Assembly: GCA_022410635.1 (NCBI GenBank)
Contig: JAJVDF010000230.1
Location: forward strand, 1,077,126 to 1,141,125
Source: Tretioscincus oriximinensis
Lineage: Eukaryota; Chordata; Lepidosauria; Squamata; Gymnophthalmidae
DNA length: 64,000 nt
Reading direction: 5' to 3'
Shown here: positions 59,626-64,000 of the stretch, piece by piece
Layout: every line of letters starts with the position of its first letter
Position numbering within the stretch: position 1 is the first letter of the stretch
The notes under the pieces: model-generated
Told to the model about the DNA's origin: nothing
Database searches by the model: none
The model's input: the letters and a program-made list of their open reading frames with translations, nothing else
Translations under genes and position numbers: made by a program

Positions 59626-59677
59626 CTAACAGCTTAGATAGTTTCAAGACAGGACTAGACAGATTTATGGACACCAA
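59626..59677 (+). mobile_element. CR1 LINE 3' end, left piece (interrupted)
   Basis: CTAACAGCTTAGATAGTTTC, AAGACAGGACTAGACAGATT, TATGGACACCAA matches 6995-7047. It resumes at 60552 after the inserted element. Confidence 0.85.
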
Positions 59678-60551
59678 GGCTGCATGCACACAGCTATTTT
59701 CTTACTCGATGGGCGCAAGATGAGGGAGGTTCTGGCACACATGTTAAGCCTTTGTCAGCAGTTGTCCCGCAGTAAATGACGTTTATCTCAAAATAAACTA
59801 TTGCTGGGATATTCAGGCATCATTCCTGAGAANGTCCGTCCTCTCGCAGCCATCCCCCGTCTTCTAGCGTGTGCACAAAAGGCACGAGAGGTTAAAGCGA
59901 GNACGCAGCAGTAGCTGTCAAAAGGACTGCACTGCACTGACAGGCTGCATCCACAGGGAGCCAATCTGTTCCTCGAAATAGGAGCTTGCCAACCACATGC
60001 TAGTGTAGACTATGGCAGGNCCAATGGGTTGGCAGGCTCTTCCGAGGGACAGATTGGCTCTCTGTGGATGCAGTCTGTCAACGCAGCACAGTCTTTTTTG
60101 ACAGCTACTGCTGCGTTAGGAAATTCTGCCGAAGAGGCGGAGGCAGCCACATACTGCTGGCCCCATCCACACAGAGCCTAGTTCTGGGTAACATTTTGGG
60201 ACATTGGCATGTGAATGGCCAAGCTCTGCCCCAAAATGTTACCCAGAACTAGGCTCCATGTAGATGGGGCCAGCAGTACGCGGCTGCCTTCCCCTCTTCG
60301 GCAGCATTTCCTCTAGCCAAATCTCCGCCTGCTTCCAGGGGCTATTGCTTTCATTGGCTTCAAGGAGGAGGCAAAGTGGTGGCGCTGAACCTCCACCGAT
60401 GGCAGCAGCAGCCCCCCAAAACAGGCAGGGGGGCGTTTGTGCATGATATTGCTNTATTCCAGAATATAGCTTTGTGGTGCACAGATACGTGATTGCTATA
60501 TTCCGGAATATAGCTTTATTCCGGTTTTTAGCTCGTCGTGTGAACGCAGCC
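59678..60551. mobile_element. 874-bp composite foldback element inserted in CR1, TSD CAA
   Basis: The termini are GGCTGCATGCACAC and the inverse GGCTGCGTTCACAC. The target triplet CAA is duplicated on both sides (59675-59677 and 60552-60554). This is confirmed by the uninterrupted CR1 sequence ACCAAGGGTATAAAT at 7042-7056. Inside are two long palindromes, about 59903-60117 and 60118-60311. Modules are shared with 58598-58970 and 33054-33235. It is non-coding and non-autonomous. The 3-bp duplication is compatible with PIF/Harbinger, but family membership is not proven. Confidence 0.85.
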
Positions 60552-60779
60552 CAAGGGTATAAATGGGTCCTAGGATGGATGTCCGGATGCTGCCTCCAGG
60601 ATGGAGCAAGAGGTCGTGCTCCTGAAATACCATTTGTAGGGAGTCATGAACAGGTGCATATTTTGTTTTCCTCTGTTCAGACTGCCCAGGTGCATCTGGT
60701 GGGCCTCTGTGTGAGACAGAATGCTGGACTAGATGGGCTCTGGCCCGATCCAGTATGGCTCTTCTTATGTTCTTATGTT
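60552..60779 (+). mobile_element. CR1 LINE 3' end, right piece
   Basis: It resumes with AAGGGTATAAATGGGTCCTA, then the CR1 3' UTR (ACTGCCCAGGTGCATCTGGT, GGATGGGC-type) and terminates CTTCTTATGTTCTTATG. It is closely similar to 7048-7250 and less decayed than the other copies. Confidence 0.85.
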
Positions 60780-62819
60780 AAATAATAAATGAAATAGCAC
60801 ATTGTTAATGAGAGAAAGGCAAAAATTTGTCAAAAGAGCCACAATCTGGCCNGTCTCTCACTGTTCTTTACCATTTTCTGTGAGACCAGCTGCTACCTCA
60901 CAAATAGTTACTGGAATGGAAAAGAGAAGCAGGTGAGTGGCATAGTTACAATGGGGCTGCCAGGGCACTTCCCCGGGGTTCCCAGGGTTGGGGGGGGGGT
61001 GTATTGGGAAAAGAAAAATTAAAAAATATATTCCTGCATGTGTGCAGTCATGCCACATGCCAGTGACATACTCGTTTGCATGCACAACTCACATGCCACT
61101 GCCACCACAATACCTGGCAGCGAGCTTCATCACTGGACTTGTTGCCTGCTGATAGCAGCTCTCTGCCTGGCCCTGAGCTGCCTCCTGACTATCGTGACAA
61201 TACCAAATGTTGGAGGGGGGGGAGTAGAGGGNCCCCACTTTGTTTATCTATCCCAGGGCTATGCTAGTGAATAGGTGGAACAATGTATAAACTCAGTATC
61301 TGATTATAGAAAAGCAGCAGCACCAATCAAAGAGAGAAAATAGGTTCCTGCAGGGTTTGGATTGAGGAGTTTAACTTACACAACTTCTTTTTAAGTCCAA
61401 CTTTAAACTTAGCGCTGAATAGGTGTGCAGATGATTTCTCATTCAGTTCAGTAATAAGGTCAGCATTTTAAGCTGAACTTGATAACTTATCACCACAACT
61501 ATTTGCATTTCTATTGTTATTCACTTGTTCAACCTGCCTATATAATCTCCCCCTAAACACCTCAGTAGACTCAGTCTACAAAAGCTCATATTACCTGCAT
61601 TTTTCTCTGTTAGGACATGTTTGCACAGGTATTGTGTTGTAACAGATCTAGGGTTGCCATAAAAAACCAGGACAGAGCAATGCAGCTTTAATAGATATAT
61701 AACTGAGGCTATGTCCCTTTGCTGTTCTCCCTCTTTCCTGGCCCCATTTTGGCCTCATTTTAGCAGCCTAACAAGGTGGGGAAGCAGCACAAGCTGAGCT
61801 ACACGCTTGCCAAGCGAGCACAAGTGGCGTGATGTTTTTCTTTTTAATCCCTGGTTTTGCACATGTTTTCACTTTCATAAAGCCAGGATGGGCGCCCCCC
61901 AAGGATTAGCCCCGTGGCAGGCAGCGAGATTTCTGCAAATCTCCTGATGTTGCTCCTGCTGCTTTTCGACAGCAGTTTAAAATTCCTGGAGCAGCGATGA
62001 GGAAATAAAAACTGCTGGCAAAAGTCAGCAGCAACGGCAGGAGACCTACAGTGAAATCGGAGCACAGCACAACAAACCATCCCCAGCGCAGTTCTTTCTG
62101 AGTGATCTCATGAAAATCAGACATGATGTTACCATGCAAATGGCACATGGCCATTTGAAATAAGTGGGAAAGGAGTACTGGCAGAGCTGACTGACAGAGC
62201 TTCTGCCACCCATTTTTCCCCTAGTCAACACACACCCAGAGTAGATTTTAGCATTTTGCTAAGTAGACTAGCTGTTAGAGGCCTGCAGCATCTAATGAAA
62301 TTTCCACGTTGTCCATAAAGTGACTGTACATTGTTCTGATTTTTTAATGGCAATCCCAACAGGGCCTTATATTTCATGAAACTGCCAGGTCTTGGTGCAA
62401 AAAAATCTGATCTAGATGAACACGTTAGAGGAAAAGAAGTCTCTTATACATAAATATTTTAAAAAATATATCTTGAGATAAGATAACAAGAAAGCCGACT
62501 TTTCTTTCATCTTGGTTAGTGACGGCTGGCCTCTGGGTTCGTTGTGGCCGCTGGACACACCAGAAATTTAAATTAATGATAAAATCTCCATAGAAAATAA
62601 TTGGCCAATCGTAGGCCTTCTTAGAGGAACAAATCAAGCAGCAACAAATCAAAAAGCTCCAGAAAGATTCTTTTAGTGACGTTTTGGTCACCGATCCCAG
62701 AAGTTGAACCAATGGGAGGGGTGCCTGGAGGTGCCGTTTTGTATTGGCAGTTCATCTAACAGACTGAGAGCAAGTCCAGTAAGCAGGACCAGATTTAGGC
62801 TGCCAACGGTCGGGTTCTT
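60780..62819. other. Intergenic, nothing recognised
   Basis: Non-coding. It includes a G run near 60988-60998 and unplaced moderately GC-rich stretches (61730-62200) that look repeat-derived but match nothing else in the window. Confidence 0.35.
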
Positions 62820-62945
62820 GTGGCAGCAGCCCCTACATTTAACCACCCTGGGCTGTAGCTGCAGGAGATCCCAGAGGAAGGAACCTCCTGCTGGGGTTTC
62901 CTGCAGCTGCTGCCCAGGGCTGCAAAATGTAGAGGCTGCTGCCAA
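62820..62945. repeat. ~126-bp near-continuous palindrome
   Basis: The left arm GGCAGCAGCCCCTACATTT... and right arm ...AAATGTAGAGGCTGCTGCC are reverse complements, about 60 bases each, with almost no loop near 62883. Some mismatches are present. It is a foldback or inverted duplication. Confidence 0.8.
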
Positions 62946-63004
62946 GGGAGCCAGAGACAGAAGCTCCTGCTGGGCTGCAGTCTGAGGAGCAAGCCACAAA
63001 GTAG

Positions 63005-63435
63005 GTTACCTTCCTTTGTCTTTCTTTCTTTTCTTTATGTGTTTACTCTCCTTTATTTCTATCCTCCTTTTTCTCCTTCCCAGTTCCATCTTTTTTTCTT
63101 CCTCCGTCTACCTCCTCTTTGGGCCTTTCCTCCTTGCTTCATCATTTCATTTAATCTGGGTTGAGTTCTAGATTTCATTTGTGGTGTGTTTAGAGTGTGA
63201 ATAACCAAAAAGTTTTTATTTATTTTACTCCTAATGAGGTTTTTTATTTTCTGTAGCTGTTCTTTCTTCCCTTTCTTCTTTTTCTTTCTGTCCTTTCTCT
63301 TTCTTCCTTATTTATATCCTCCTTTTCCTTTTTTCCTCCTTTCCCCTTCCTTCTTTTTTTCTTCCTCTCTTTACCTCCCCTTTGGTCCTTCCTCCCCTCC
63401 TTGCTTCAGGTTTTCCCCATTTAATCTGGCTTCTG
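63005..63435 (+). repeat. Polypyrimidine tract with imperfect ~240-bp tandem duplication
   Basis: The + strand is almost all C/T. Segments around 63050-63160 and 63310-63430 share TTATTT-TATCCTCCTTTT, TTCTTCCTC, TACCTCC and CCTTGCTTCA, then CATTTAATCTGG, in the same order. This suggests an old duplication of a pyrimidine-rich unit. Confidence 0.65.
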
Positions 63436-63526
63436 CATTTTTAAAAAATGGTTTCTGCTGAGCATATGTCTTTTATATATATAAAAAAACCACTTCTAAT
63501 GTGAGTTGAGTTCTAGTTTTTCTAGT

Positions 63527-63643
63527 GGCAGAATGGTTCTCAGTTGCATTTCTGCCTGCTTTTCTGTGCTGCTTCGGGCAGCATCTTTGTTTCTGGCAGA
63601 ATGGCTCCCAGTTGCATTTCTGCCTGCTTTTCAGTGCTGCTTC
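63527..63643 (+). repeat. 68-bp-period tandem duplication
   Basis: GGCAGAATGGTTCTCAGTTG... (63527) and GGCAGAATGGCTCCCAGTTG... (63595) share about 49 bases with three differences. Confidence 0.85.
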
Positions 63644-63669
63644 TACGATTTAAGAACTAAGACCTTCAA

Positions 63670-64000
63670 TTAGACCACCTCTTGAACACCACCTTTCGAG
63701 GCTGAAGAGGCCCAAACGTTGCAGATGGATTTCATAAGGGAGGTGCTCCAGTCCCCTGACTGTTCTAGTTGCCCTTTTCTGCACCTCAGAAATGAGATGT
63801 GGTGACCAGAATTGTACACAATATTCCTAATGTTGCCTCACCACAGATTTATAAAGAGGCTAAACAACACTTGCTGACTTGTTTTTTATTCCTTTCCTGC
63901 ACACTGGTTTGATTNGGTAATCTGATTATAAATGAGCCCCTGAGCCAACTTCCTGTAATAGCAAAAATGTTTCCTGTGGACGGGTCACTAAGTGCACAGC
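63670..64000 (-). mobile_element. CR1 LINE ORF2 region (reverse), runs off the window
   Basis: GAGGCTGAAGAGGCCCAAAC, then GATTTCATAAGGGAGGTGCT and GTTGCCCTTTTCTGCACCTC match the CR1 copy at 21230-21330. It continues further into ORF2 (GAATTGTACACAATATTCCT). It is truncated on its 3' side and cut by the window end. Confidence 0.75.

Noticed and set aside
63527..63643. Possible CRISPR-like direct repeats, also 5438-5541 and 41220-41263
   Set aside because: There are only two units each, with no regular spacers, and this is a vertebrate genome.
49721..64000. Search for the next gene (NKX2-5 is near STC2 in mammals)
   Set aside because: No homeobox or other coding exon is recognisable in the downstream 14 kb. 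It may lie beyond the window.

Overview
This is vertebrate nuclear DNA, most likely from a squamate reptile. It is AT-rich and intron-bearing. Its retroposons are CR1 and L2-like LINEs, an old L1, tRNA-derived SINEs with a squamate-type consensus, and several small inverted-repeat DNA elements. The reptile assignment is inferred from repeat content and from one recognisable gene. No search was run. Isolated N bases are scattered through the window and look like draft-quality masking.

The only protein-coding gene I can support is stanniocalcin-2 (STC2) on the + strand. It has four coding exons: 35687-35843, 38390-38532, 39840-40051 and 46681-47068. All splice sites are canonical, intron phases are 1, 0 and 2, and the joined reading frame gives 299 codons plus TGA. 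The product is a secreted, disulfide-linked glycoprotein. It keeps the cysteines that in human STC2 make the dimer and bind the pappalysin PAPP-A. A CpG-rich promoter region lies just upstream, at about 34.6-35.7 kb. The probable 3' UTR runs from 47069 to about 49.7 kb and has been colonised by two inverted-repeat elements.

Layout. 1-11.5 kb: intergenic, with an L1 remnant, L2-like tails, an LTR-like block (about 5.3-6.4 kb) and CR1 3' ends. 11.9-13.0 kb: an orphan CpG island carrying an uninterrupted run of 40 AGC units (39 in CAG register). 13-33 kb: intergenic, with two CR1 copies, several L2-like copies including one with an inverted 5' part, and small inverted-repeat elements. 33.0-34.1 kb: a second CpG-rich block beside a GGCTGC-ended repeat. 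34.6-49.7 kb: STC2. 49.7-64 kb: 3' flank, rich in foldback elements, including one inserted into a CR1 copy with a readable 3-bp target duplication.

The unusual features are mostly structural: the long CAG tract in a CpG island, nested GGCTGC...GCAGCC elements, a long hairpin in the probable STC2 3' UTR, a 70-bp inverted repeat with one mismatch in intron 3, and an L2-like insertion with a twin-priming signature. I see no prokaryotic system, CRISPR array, tRNA or rRNA gene. Boundaries of repeats are approximate unless terminal repeats are stated.
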